A stretch of DNA of 64,000 nucleotides from Callipepla californica brunnescens (taxonomy: Eukaryota > Chordata > Aves > Galliformes > Odontophoridae): positions 4,960,001 through 5,024,000 of the forward strand of contig JALIRH010000036.1 of assembly GCA_023055505.1 (NCBI GenBank), read 5' to 3'. How positions within the stretch are numbered: the stretch's first letter is position 1; each line of letters opens with the position of its first letter. Below are positions 40,735 to 52,100 of this stretch, piece by piece. Under the pieces are notes generated by a model. That model was not told where the DNA came from. It did not search any database and was given only the letters and a program-made list of their open reading frames with translations. Made by a program: the position numbers and the translations under genes.

Positions 40735-40855
40735 GGAAGTGGGGACCTTCCAGAGCACATCACAGCTGGCCGGGCTCACACAGAGGACACTTATGGAGGA
40801 GGATGAAGCCCAGCAGTGACATGACACAGCAGAGCACGGGGGCATGCTTGAGCTG
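40735..40855 (+). other. candidate isolated exon (121 nt), non-coding or unknown
   Basis: The segment is preceded by a pyrimidine-rich tract ending in a canonical acceptor (cttctccctctgcttttacc then acag at 40,731-40,734). It is followed by a near-consensus donor (ctg then gtaagtgg at 40,856). This pairing of a strong acceptor and a strong donor 121 bases apart is the usual geometry of an internal exon. One of its three frames is open throughout, but the peptide resembles nothing I recognise. It could be part of a long non-coding RNA running toward the ACTRT/PRDM16 region, or chance. No partner exon was identified. Confidence 0.3.
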
Positions 40856-42451
40856 GTAAGTGGAAACATGTTCAGCAGTGGTGTATAAAGCAAGCAAGAA
40901 TGGCCCCAAACCAGCATGTTTTGCTATCTTTGTGTTTTTGCTACCCAGTGTCTCCTCTGTGAGGGCAGCACTCAGTGCTTCTGCTGAGCACAGACAGCGA
41001 TTTCATTCACTCTATCACAAATCCTGCAGGAACAAAGTTGACTCCTGCTTACCCTTTTTAAGGCAATTTATGACAGAAGCAACATGCAGGAACAGATGAG
41101 CGATCCCGCACCTTGGTTCAACTGCCATTTAATGATCACAGTCAGCATTCCCCTGTTTTAATACCAAACATCATGCTCCAAACGGAGTGCTCCCCTGCAA
41201 GCTGCAGGCAGGCCACGCAGGACTCCATGGGGCTTCCAGCATGATGAATATAGCAGCCTCTTAAGTGATTAGGACACCTGTTGACACTAATATAGAAGCA
41301 TGCATGAAAACAAGTGTGCCACGCTGAAATATATGTACACAAATATTAAGAGGATTAGAGAAATTGCTAAAATGGAGAGCGTGGCATTTAACACGAGCGC
41401 GCCTGGAATCCAGGCAGAATGGAAATAACATGCACAGAGCTGCTCCCTTGTTTTCCTCTCCAGTGGCTCATCTGGGGTGTAAACACCATACAAAGGGGAT
41501 CATTTGCCTACATTTAACATTTCTGTTTCAAGTATGTCTTTGTTTGGAATCTGCCTCTGATTCGTAGCCTTCCTTTAGTATCGGGCACCTTTGCCATGCA
41601 AGCTGCAAGAAAAAGTAATTAAATTTAATAGAAGCCACCCTCACTTTGAAGCTGCCCTGGATTAAGAGCCACAAGGAGAAGCAATTAAACTGTGGCAGCC
41701 AAGGGTTCGATCTGAAGTTATATGGTGACTTCTTTTCTTTAGAGGAAATTTTCTCTGTAAAAGGATTTGGATTGTCAAAGCCAATTGGATTCAAAAGTAT
41801 AGAAACTTCCTTCTGTGGGAAATTTTGTCCTGAAGCAATAGGAAAAAATAATGAGAGGCAAAATGGGGATCGGTGGTGAAGATCCAGGATATTTGTATCC
41901 CTCTTTCAAAACATTCCATTAAGGAGTTCAGCAGAGTGCTGAAGGGAAAGGGGAAGGATGCGAGGAGGACAGCTGGGGGCTGTTTGTTTGCAGGCGGGTC
42001 AGTTGTCAGCATCCTAGCTCAGAGATTCATTAGGGGAAGGGAGCAGTGTGACAAGTGCTGCTTAAAGCTGATGGGAATTCTTAAACCAGCAAGAGGCAGA
42101 AACTGTTTTCCACTGCTGTGTTTTTACCCCAAAATAGTCTTTAAATTAAGCAGCAGGGATGGAAAAAAAGGACACCAGCATGCCACGGGCAGTGCCCAAC
42201 ATTGTTCTACCTATTTAGAAGTATTTTTCAGAAGTTCCTATAAAAGATCATAAAGCATTCATTGAAAAATACCTGCTTCCTGTGCAGGTGTTCTGCACAA
42301 AACAAACTAGCAATGCAGTTGGCACCTGTAGGCAGGCAAAACTGTCCTAAGCTTCACCAGTCTTGGAGTTACATGTACGTAGGTAAGCCATGGCACATGT
42401 GAAGCCTTCGATTATTGACACAAATGTATTTTGCAATACCTGCTCTTCTGC

Positions 42452-42879
42452 CAGCTCTTTTGTGCACCAGAGACCTCTTTGCACCAAATATTGGCATTGA
42501 AGCACCCGGCGTGCACAAAATGCTCTTCAGCAGCATCACGAGGTGCGACATGGATGTGCGCAGGGGTCTGTATGGCAACATCCTGCTCTCAGGCAGCTCC
42601 ACGCTCTCCCCTGACCTGGAGGAGCGCATCCTGAAGGAGATGCACCTGCTAGTGCCTTCAGGCATGTTTGTGAAAATCATTGCCATCCCAGAGAGGAAGT
42701 ACAGCCTGTGGGTCGGGGCCTCCATCCTCTCCTGCCTGACCTCTTTCAAACCCATGTGGATCACCCGGAGGGACTACAGGGATTTCGGAGCACAGGAAAT
42801 GCTGTTAAGGAGAACATCAGACCAAGTGGATGTCTTGATAGCAAAGCATGAGCAAGAAGCCCTGGTGAGGGCTGACTGA
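42452..42879 (+). pseudogene. actin-related ACTRT-family pseudogene, 5'-truncated
   Basis: From about 42,452 the translation resembles the C-terminal third of ACTRT/actin proteins. QLFCAPE (42,452-42,472) continues one frame over as DLFAPNIGIEAPGVHKM, so one base is missing at 42,472. Next come the equivalents of the actin segments CDVDIRKDLY (here CDMDVRRGLY), the nucleotide-contacting GGTT loop (here GSST), PERKYS-W-G-SIL (here PERKYSLWVGASIL) and the terminal MWI-DY-FG. The usual C-terminal RRCF stop is lost; the frame reads on for about 20 residues to a stop at 42,877. Nothing upstream supplies the N-terminal two thirds. A polyadenylation signal (aataaa) lies at 42,934. It is only about 40 percent identical by eye to its neighbour at 43,442, so this is an old paralogue and not a recent duplicate. 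Family assignment is firm; the exact orthologue is not known. Confidence 0.85.
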
Positions 42880-43441
42880 GCAAAAGGTGGCTGTGGCTGC
42901 TGTGCATTTCCTGGCTGACAAATCCCTTGCAGAAATAAAACATGAAATCATTGATAACTGGGGCTTTGACTCCTCTTACTGCCTATCTCCTCCAAGGGGA
43001 GCACTGTGTGTTCCTGCCTCCTGCGTTCCACAGTTTTGTCTGCATCTTTGCTTCCAAACCTCTGCCTCATGGCTCTCCTCTCCCTTGTGGATGGGGCAAA
43101 CTCCAGGAGTCACCCAGGGAGCAGCACACCTCTGCTGGGGGTTCTTCCCTCTTTGTGATATCTGGGATTTTCTATTTGAAAGCTAGATCACGTGTTATTT
43201 CTAACCTCATTAAAAATGTTTCCTTTCGAAGCTCAGCAAACCCCCAAACAATCCAAATATAAATCAATGCAAATGCAATTACTGTAGCCGACCCTTCTCT
43301 GTGCCCGAGGGCCTGAGAAAATTCATTGATTCTGCGCCACAGTTTACCAGGGAAGTGCAAACACCCAGCTCCCTTCCCAGGCACCCACTGTAGGTGCCTG
43401 TCCTTTGTGCAGTGTCACACGTGGCCGTGGCTGGGGCCCCC

Positions 43442-44540
43442 ATGATGGTTTTTGACAGTGGCTCTAGGCAGTGCAAGGCCGGGCTTTCAGGGGAGCAGGC
43501 ACCACGTTCTGTTATTCCTACCATTGTGGGGTACCCCAGATTCACGGTTGTCATGATCGAGATGGAGCACAGGGACTGGTACGTTGGGGAGGAAGCCCAG
43601 TCCAAAAGGGGCATTTTGTCTTTGACGTACCCAATGGAAAATGGAGTGGTGACATCCTGGGACAACATGGATCTGGAGATACCTGTACGAACAGAAGCTC
43701 GGAGTGGAGCCCAGCGAGGGGCCGTTGCTGCTGACTGAGACCCCCCCCCCCTCAACCCTCCATCCCACCAAGAGAAGATGGCTGAGCTGATGTTTGAGAG
43801 CTTCCAGGTGCCCATGCTCTACGTGGCCCTGCAGGGGCTGGCAGCCCTCCTTGCCTGCACCTGCACCACGGGCATGGTGCTGGACAACGGCAATGGCATC
43901 ACCATCCACATCCATGGAGGCAGCTTCCTGCTGCACGGCGTTACCAGGCTGGATTTTGCAGGCAGAGGGGTCACCAAGTACGTGGCCAGGCTCCTCGTGG
44001 AGACGGGGCACTCCATCATGAGCGCAACAGAAAAGGAGATAGTCAGGGATATGAAGGAGAAGCTGTGCTACGTTGCTTTAGACCCTATCCAAAAAATGCA
44101 GCAAAAGCCTGAAAGTCTCAACGTGTGAGTACATTCTCCCCGATGTAAGGACTGTGAGGGCAGGAGACCAGCTGTTCCGAGCTCCTGAGGCTCTTTTTAC
44201 GCCTGCAGAGGTGGAGATGCAAGGAGCAGTGGTGGTGGGGATGATCCTGCAGAGAGCTGCCGAGTGCAGCGCACACATGCAGACAGATGTCCTGAGGAAC
44301 GTGGTGCTCGCGGGCGGCTCCACTCTTTTCCAAGGCTTCAAGGAGAGGCTCCTGAAGGCGCTCCAGGCAGAAGTCCACAGCATGACCTCCACCAAGATCA
44401 TCTCACCAAAAAATCAGGTGCACTCCATGTGGATCGGCGTCTCGGTGCTCGCCAGCTTAACGTGGCTTCGGAACATGTGGGTGAGCAGGGAGGACTACAG
44501 CGAAATTGGACCAACAGTACTCGGGAGGAAATTCTTTTGA
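43442..44540 (+). pseudogene. ACTRT2: actin-related protein T2-like, full length with three frameshifts
   Basis: Intronless and co-linear with the whole actin fold, about 365 codons against 377 for ACTRT2. The family is a testis actin-related component of the sperm-head cytoskeleton. In order: phosphate loop 1 ([21 protein letters not shown] is typical of ACTRT), [13 protein letters not shown], phosphate loop 2 (LDNGNGITIHI), EIVRDMKEKLCYVAL, an ACTRT-like GDQLFRAPEALF, the adenosine loop (AGGSTLFQGF) and a C-terminus ending RKFF then tga. Three breaks separate four open blocks: near 43,673 (net loss of five bases, or one gained, before [13 protein letters not shown]), at a run of 11 C (43,741-43,751) and at one extra t near 44,126. 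No internal stop exists within the blocks. The start is ATG 43,442; an open extension upstream lacks actin similarity. An aataaa lies at 44,599. Position and strand upstream of PRDM16 match human ACTRT2. It is either a young pseudogene or a gene damaged by base-calling errors. Confidence 0.87.
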
Positions 44541-44598
44541 GAAGTATGACCATCCAGGAATTGTCTTAAGTGCCAATCCGAACAGCTGGAGAGCAGTT

Positions 44599-44604
44599 AA
44601 TAAA
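44599..44604 (+). terminator. polyadenylation signal aataaa after the ACTRT2-like copy
   Basis: A canonical aataaa sits 59 bases after the stop codon. Another lies 55 bases after the stop of the upstream copy (42,934-42,939). Such short 3' UTRs suit intronless testis genes. The hexamer is common by chance in this AT-leaning DNA. Confidence 0.4.
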
Positions 44605-46756
44605 TCAGTGCAAAAATAATTGATTCGTAGTAAGTGATTTTATAGCTTAGTAAAGAAAGATCCCTTGTGCATTGGGCTGAAGAAAGAGTCCTTGTTCAGG
44701 GCGTTTTTGCTCTCCAAAGATGTTGGTTTTAATTCTAGGAGCGTGTTGATCCCTGCTAGAACTGCAAACAGTTTGTCAGACTTTTAAACACTTGAGAACG
44801 AGGCACCTCCAGCCCGTGCCCGGGGGGCTGGCTCCCTGCCACGCACCGTAAACCTCCAAAGAGCAAAAGGAGTCCTCTGATGGAGAAATAGAGGGCCCGT
44901 GGGGCTCGCTGACCCCTCACCATCACCTGTAGCAGTTTTGGAGAAGCTCAGAGAGGACTGAGCCTCTCAGTTTGGTCTCGCTTACAGAATGGAAGAAAGT
45001 GGGTCTGGCTGCTGCAGCCCTAGAGTACCTCAGTGCCATCTGTGGCCTCGCCGTGTGATTTTCTGCACCACATCGTGTAAAATATTGCCCACCTGTGGGA
45101 TTCACCTGATATTCTAGCACAAGGACCACGTGGGACTTCATTTAGGCATATAATGCCAAGATTAGTAATTCATCAGAGTGCACAAGGCGGAAGATGCTTA
45201 GCTGGGTTGTGTTCTCAGTGGGTTCCAGAACAAACTTTGGGATGTTGGGCATCCCTGAGAAGGGGGAGGCAATTGCTGGCACTGGTTCTTCTTGGTTAAA
45301 GCTGAACACATTAGAAGATGTTATTTCTCTGCTTCTTCGGTGACAGCTAGGGGAAGTGACAAAATAATGCTGCAAATATTTGCTTGAATTCCCAAACAAA
45401 TCTGCCTTGCTGAGCTCACCGAGCGTTTCTTGGAGTGCTGAGCATTCCAAAAAAATAAGCTTTGATAAATACCACGGCTAATGGATTGGATTTCCAAAGG
45501 GAGCTGTGAAATTCATAACAAAGGTGTGAATTTTTGGCAATGAAATTCGCATCCAAGTAATCTGACAATGGTGTCTTAGCAGAGATCATCTGTATCTACA
45601 CTGCAAATACAGGCGGTAGAAGCCTTCTCATGATTTGTGAAATTAATTAGCACCGTGACTTACATGTTGTTCAAAAATTGTTTCAAAAACCCTGAGATAC
45701 ACCTGAGGACTTGCTGGGTTCACTCGAGACCGACGTTCAAGTTGGAAAGGAGCTGAAATGTGCTGTGTGAATTACTCAGTGCAGCGTCTGCCTGCTTTCA
45801 CTCAGAGCTGGAGGTGAATCTTCAAACTCATTGATGCCCTCTGCTGCCTTGGGACTGATCTGCCATCCCTCTGCTCCTCCATGCCCCTTGAAGGATCCCA
45901 GTGCTGTTTTCCTGTTCTGCACGGATTAACAAGTGTGGTGAATGGGGCCATGTCCAACAGCAGCTCAGCTGCTCCCCAACCCCACAGGGCTTCCCCAGCA
46001 CAGCAAGTGGGAGAGGAGGGGGAGATGGAAGGGCAGAGAAACACGGGCAAGGAGGGGAGGGTGAGCTGTGGGTAACTCCGGAGCACAAAGCCGTGGGCCT
46101 GGGGTGAAATGCATCTCCTTGCTGCTCCACTCGAGCCCTGCAGCTTCAGAAAGCGGAGCTACACACTGCTGCTTCAAGTCCATGCAAGTATGCAGAGCGC
46201 TTTCAGGGCTGTTCTGAAATCTGAATCAGCAATCTTGGATCTTCCCCCTATTACAGTATGTTACCTTTTAGCAGCCCACTGGATATATGTAAACAAACGA
46301 GGTACAACTGTAGACAGTTTAAATATTTTACAGCTCACCGACTTCCATATGAGGAGGGATTTGCAGTAACTTAAGTGTTTAGACTCCTGCTCCAATCATC
46401 TAATGCAAATACGAATGCAAACAGTGCTGGAAAGCAGAGGGAACCCGAGAGAGAGTGTGCAAGTCAAGGTGGTTGTCAGGAAGGAGGGAAACGAAGCAGC
46501 GAGGGCGATAACTGCACCACTGATGCAGACACAAAACGTGTTTGGAGAGTGACACCTAGCAGAGCTGCGTGTGCCTGTAGCAGGGTGTCACCTTGCAGAG
46601 CACAATGCTCCCCAGTGTAATCGGGAACGGGTTCACTAACACCAAAACGGTTTGACATCGAGGGACCTGGCTCAGCTCCTCTCAGCCGAAAATCATTCAA
46701 CAAACCGTTATTAAGGGTGTGTAGCACCCACAGTATTGGCTTGGCCTGGCTGCTTC

Positions 46757-46850
46757 CATTTACCACAGAGACACGACTTTGCTCAAGGGCACACAGCGAG
46801 ATAGCAGACGTTGGCATGTATTCCAGGAGTCTTTATCAGCCTCTCCAGTC
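46757..46850 (-). mobile_element. MIR-like ancient SINE relic
   Basis: The plus strand reads ccacagagacacgactttgc, then tcaagggcacacagcgagat and, farther on, attccaggagtcttt. This follows the reverse-complement MIR core (cacagagaggttaagtgacttgcccaaggtcacacagc...gaacccaggagtct). Divergence is high and the boundaries are approximate. Confidence 0.55.
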
Positions 46851-47148
46851 CTTGGTCACCTTGTGCTTCCATCACCACGCAGGCCACTGGGAATTCATTA
46901 CTCCAGCTAGGCTGCATTTTCACATTGAAGATGTGTCAGTGGTGGGGGAATGCATTCCCTTCGCCCTCATCACACAGAAAGTGATCCCTCGGATCTGTCC
47001 CCACCCATCCTCTGGGCACACACGTGAGTGCCTGGGATCTTCCTGGCCTCGGGAAGCAGCTGCAGTCTGCTCAAGATCAAAAACACAGAATCACTGGGGA
47101 AGTTTGCACTAAACTCACGCAAGCATCTCAGCCTGCTCCCAGTAACTT

Positions 47149-47178
47149 CTCCCTCCCTCCCTCCCTCCCTCCCTCCCT
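47149..47178. repeat. (CCCT)n microsatellite
   Basis: About seven and a half uninterrupted ccct units are present. It is a pyrimidine-only tract on this strand. Confidence 0.95.
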
Positions 47179-47634
47179 GAGACTCATTTAAGTTTCAGTC
47201 CAGCAGCAGCCCTTTATTTTCTTTTAAATGTCAAACAATTCATCATTTTGCGCTTTCCCCATTCCCTGTGAATCTAAAGGTTTTATTGGTATGCAGCAGT
47301 GTCAGCCTGGGACAATGTGCACTGATTACCCAAAACAATGCTGTTCTTGTCACCCTGCCCATTTTCAGTGGCGAGCTCTTGAGAAATGCACAAGAGCTCT
47401 TGCTTTCCCCCTCTCCTCCCTGTTGTCACCTGCACAATAATAAGGCTGGGTTCGAATACCCACTAGACAAATAGTTATTATCTGTATTATTCCAGTCTCC
47501 CGTCCCCGCCCTGGTCCAGGCTGGCTGTGTGAGCACAGAGCAGGGGATGGTGATGGATGGACAGGTGGTTCTGAGCCAGGCAGGGCCTGGAGCTGCCTTG
47601 TGTCCCCATGATGATGCTCAGCTCTGCAGGCATT

Positions 47635-47676
<42 letters not shown>

Positions 47677-47684
47677 GCGCGCGC
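47635..47684. repeat. (CA)n-(GC)n compound microsatellite
   Basis: About 20 CA dinucleotides run directly into five GC dinucleotides. The 50 bases are strictly alternating purine-pyrimidine, the sequence type that most readily forms left-handed Z-DNA. Length is probably polymorphic. Confidence 0.95.
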
Positions 47685-48224
47685 CAATTTTATTAAGCCA
47701 ATGATTTCATATATGGGCTTTATTTATTGATTTATTTTCAATTTGGAAATCTTCAGTGTTTTTTTTTTTTCTTTTTCACAGACAGTAAAGTTAGCGTTGC
47801 TGAGCTTCGTTAGTCCCCTTTCCCCCTGTGTGTAAATGGATCTCTCTCAGTTATGCAATGCGAGGGTACACAACCATGAAAAGTGCAGAGGCAGCCAAAA
47901 AAAGCATTGTTCTGAATTTGGATGTGTAAAATATTCATATTCAATAATTAAAAAAAATATTAAAAAAAAGCCCGTAATAAAAAATTCAAGGGGTAAAATA
48001 TGCGTTGTCGCTCCATCCCCAGGGCTGCAGCAGTTTCCAGACCAACATGTTCTGTGGGTTTTCACTGCCTTGTTGTACTCAATTAATTCAAAACCAATTC
48101 ACTCACAGGCATCCCAGCATTAGGTGCCTAAATTGACTCTGATTTCTCTGAGGGCTGTGTCTCTATGACTACAGGAGCAGCCTGTAGGAGCTGTGGCTGC
48201 TCAGGGCACCCAGCACACAGCCAC

Positions 48225-48319
48225 GTGGTGGAGGTCCCAGGGCCAACAGTCAGTGGGATCGGACTTGGGGATCTCAGAGGTCTTTTCCAACCTGAATGGT
48301 TGTGTGATTCTGTGATGAG
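48225..48319 (+). mobile_element. CR1 LINE 3' end fragment
   Basis: The terminal box is clear: tcagtgggatcggacttggg, then atctcagaggtcttttccaa and cctgaatggttgtgtgattc tgtgatga. This is the CR1 3' end with the degenerate octamer-like tail. The 5' boundary is approximate. Confidence 0.88.
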
Positions 48320-49807
48320 ATGGACAGACCCATCTGTCACATCTGCTGAGGACCGAGTTCTGCTGCCCCTCCGTGCTCTGCTTTCAGGGACTTTGTCCCA
48401 TGTCCTCACTTAGTGGCCAAGTGGATCCATGGTGCTGGTGTGGATGTTGCTGGGGAAAAGGGAGTGCAGGAACAAGGGGAGGGGCTCTGAACTTAGAATA
48501 CCATGTCTGGCGCTGAGATTTTATGAAGATATATGGGAGAGAAGAATGAGAAACTCCAAAACAACCAATGCTTCAGATGTTTCTTTTATCTAAAGTATAG
48601 CAAGCTAAATGTTTTACACAGAACGAGTCCCACGGAGCATAAATCAGGGGATGTGAGCTTTGTTTCATAAAGACCTCAAAATGTAAGTTCTTTACCTCCC
48701 ACATTCTCAGGCCAAATATTTTAACTGGAAAAGCATGTGGGACAATCAGCGTGCGTGTTACCCGGGTCTTTAATGGCCGTTCCCCCCTATGTGATGGGGT
48801 CTGCACTTCAATGTTCACGTAGGACAATGTGGGAGAGCAGCGAGGGTGTGCTCTTGGGATGGGTTTGTGGTGCTGCCATCCCATTCACCCCACTCCTGTG
48901 TCTGAGAAGGGAGGCTGTGCTGACAGCCTGCGCGCCGAGCCGCGTCCCAGAGTTCAGAGCATCTGTCTTAATCTTAATCTTCCTGGCCTGGGATTTACTG
49001 CTTGTTTTTGCAGCGAATCTCTCCCCACAAAGAGCGGGGAGGGGAATTTGGTGGTGTTCAAAACCATCGCTTGCTGTGGTTCTCAGGACATCTTGGATCG
49101 GCGTCAGGGCCTCGGCCGAAGCGAGGAGCCACTGCTGAGCCACTTAGCCCCCGTAATGTGGATGAGCTGAGGAGATTTGGAAACGCTCAGCTCCTCAGAT
49201 CCTTCACTGCCCCGACAAATCCGAAGGGAAACACACGCGCTGCCAAAGTTGTTTCTGTGGGTCATTCCCGAATTCTTCCACAAAACAGTAATTCTCAGAA
49301 CAACACAGCAGAACTATTAAACCGGTGCTGGTGGTCTGATGACTTTCTCTGAAGTACTGTCTTTCAGCCAAAGTAATATAGGTTTCCTAGAAGCACGTGC
49401 CCCTGGAGGGAGGAATCGGGGGCTCTGAAGGTACCCCAGACAATAGGCCAGATGCTGATTCCAGCTGTGCTGCTTTAAACCCACTGTGTTCCGTAGATTT
49501 ACGTCAAAGCTGATTTTTCTTACAGCCATGAGATCATAATTCCTTTCTGAGGGGAAGGAAGGGTCCCAGCTCGGCGGAGGAACCAGCTCAGCACCAGCTT
49601 CCGCAGAGAGGCTGTGTTTGCAGAGCTGCCATGGCTTTGCTAGGGCAAATCACCAGGATCTGGGTTCATCCCAATCAGTAACTTTAAACACAGGTTAAGA
49701 AAAGAAACAGTGGGGAGAAAGAGAGACAGTCCCTCTGCCTCCGAGCTGCTGGGCTCTTATTGCTCTCCACTTAGTCACTTTCTGGCTAATTGGCCATCTT
49801 CCTTAGA

Positions 49808-49922
49808 CTCATACAATCGTTAAAGTTGGAAAAGACCTCCGAGAGCCCCAAGCCCAGCCCCATACCCACTGCCCACGTCCCTCAGTGCCACATCCCTGTA
49901 GTTCTGGAGCACCTCCAGAGCG
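49808..49922 (-). mobile_element. CR1 LINE 3' end fragment, reverse orientation
   Basis: On the plus strand it starts tcatacaatcgttaaagttg, then gaaaagacctccgagagccc, and continues with cccactgcccacgtccctca and gtgccacatccctgtagttc before acctccag. This is the reverse complement of the CR1 3' region. It is truncated and non-coding. Confidence 0.9.
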
Positions 49923-52100
49923 CTCAGCTCTCTGCCCGGGGCTGAGCTGTGTCTCCATGGGCTGTGCCCACGTGGAGCACGGCCAACACGCACAGGTAGG
50001 ACACCTGTCCCCGCAGAGCAGGCAGCCCCTGAGCATCACCTGCTATTCCCTCACAGGCAAAGAATGGAGGGTCCCTCCCTGAGGCACAGATGGTCCTGGA
50101 GTGCCCATTCTGTGCCCAGAAATGAGCAGCCCGACTCAACTGTTTCCAGTTGATGTCCACCGAGGAGTGCCCATGTCTGAGCAGTTACACGTGCGGAGGT
50201 TTTCTTTCAGAAGCCACGGAAGGGATTAAAAACAACAGTAATCCATGAAATTACTCCAGAATTTTTTTCTCCTCGAGTGTCTCAAGGAATTCCCCAGCTC
50301 CTGACCTGTTCCAACTGGCACCACCGTGCATCCAGCTCTAATATCAGCGCAGTTTGTAATGTTTCCAATTTTTCTGGTCAGGGATTACATGAAACCGAAA
50401 TAATTCTTTCCATGGGGGATTACATAGCTGCTTTTGTTTCTCATATTCCAGTCTGCGAGTGAGGAACGCTTTCTTGGGTACCTGTTTCTTCTTGGGCCAT
50501 GGGAGCTGGTGTCATCGGGGACGTCTAGGCATCAATCCATTTCATTAATTTCATTCCTAATCAATTAATTCCTAAAGGAGCCTGATTAAATACTCCCTCG
50601 TAAGTCCAGGCTTTACATTTTGGCTGAATGCCCTGGGACAATTAAAGTCACTTAAATTATTTGATACAGCGTTGCCTTTCTTAGTGATCAAAACACATCC
50701 ACGTGGTTAATTAGATAAAAACTCACCTGGAGGATCCATCATCCGCCGATGGAAATGACTCAGATTTTAGGGGAAAATTGCTACTGATTTACAAGAGTTT
50801 GGATCAAATGTCAGTTCTCAAATGTTTCTTCTTTTTTCTGTTCGAGTACCAAAGTGCGCTTCGGGGATTTTTTTGGCAGGGGTTTTAGAGCAGGAAAATA
50901 GGAAATGAACTGGAAAATTTGAAGACTACAGCAAACAAGAAAATCCTGGAAGGAACACACTCTATAGATCCACCCTAGCCATTAATAATATGGAAAGATT
51001 TCATTAGGAAAAGAGAGGGGAAAGAGAGGAAGGAGAAGGCTCTTCCTGGCCCAACCTGCAGGGCAGCACTGAAGGATCCCGTGTTGCATAGGAGGTCTGC
51101 CCACAGCCTCCATATGCCGTGGGATGCTGCCAGGAGCTGCCCCACAAGCTGTACCCTGGGCAGCACACGAGCACAGCAAGCACTGCTTGCCCTAACCCAC
51201 AAGCAATGCACTGCACTCAGCGCGTCTCGGGCTGGAAAATTGTTTCCTTCTTCCCCAAAACACATTTGAGATGATTGTCTGTTCGGTCGTGTCACTTCCA
51301 GGCAAAGCACACTGCATTAAAACTCCCACCACAGCAGAACAGAGCAGAGCAATTTAAAATCCCTGCTTTTGCCAAAACTTTTTTTGCACCGTTGTGTCAC
51401 ATCCCATACATCAGAATTTGCTGGGAAAGACTTGCGTGCGCGCGTTGTTTTTTCCCCTTCAGCAGCATTCCTGCTCTCTCCTGGAAATAGAAATCTCAGC
51501 AGGTGAAATGACACTGAGCCTCGCTTTGTGCATTTCCACGGAGAGCAGGAGGAACCTGACTCCTTACAAAGCACACAGTTACTGCAAATAAAGAAGTGAA
51601 AGGAGAGTCTGGTGGATGCTCATCATGGAGGAGATGAGCTCTGCCCCGTGGTGGCCACATCCACGTGGCAGCTCCCAGCACATGAGGAGTGACACAAACG
51701 AGCTCCACATGGTGCTGTGAACTGTTGACCTCGTGCCCAGAGCTCGTTAGCTGCTGGTTCTGTTGTGCCCAGGCTGCTTCAGCATGGGGTGATGTCTCCT
51801 TTTATAACACAGTAAATCCCTTTTCCTTTCTAACGTGCAAGAGGAAAACATTCAGTTTATCAGAATGCTTAGGAAACGTTTTCATTGCAGTGGTTTCGTC
51901 TCATCCCTGCTGGGATGGTTGGGTGAATCCACGAGGAAGTTCATCCTCGTTGCTGCCCTGCAGTGGGGAGCAGCCCAAGCACACTGCAGGTACAGGGCTG
52001 CCCGTGGCCAGCTGCAAGGGGACGAGGCCTGGGGAGCTGAGTGAAGTCCAGCTGGCTCCACTCACCCTAATCAAGGCACCTGTGGCAAATTGGCTAATTA

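Larger units (their letters stand above)
39611..42451. other. intergenic DNA upstream of the actin-related pseudogenes
   Basis: No protein-coding gene is recognised. There is an alternating TA tract at 39,790-39,813, and one exon-like segment is listed separately (40,735-40,855). I looked for the missing N-terminal part of the upstream actin-related pseudogene between about 41,800 and 42,450 and found no convincing actin similarity in any frame. Confidence 0.5.

Noticed and set aside
42452..44540. Both actin copies as recent retrocopies of beta or gamma actin
   Set aside because: Identity to cytoplasmic actin is far too low, and features such as GLSGE and GDQLFRAPEALF point to the ACTRT family. 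The position matches ACTRT2 synteny and no poly-A tail or target-site duplication was seen.
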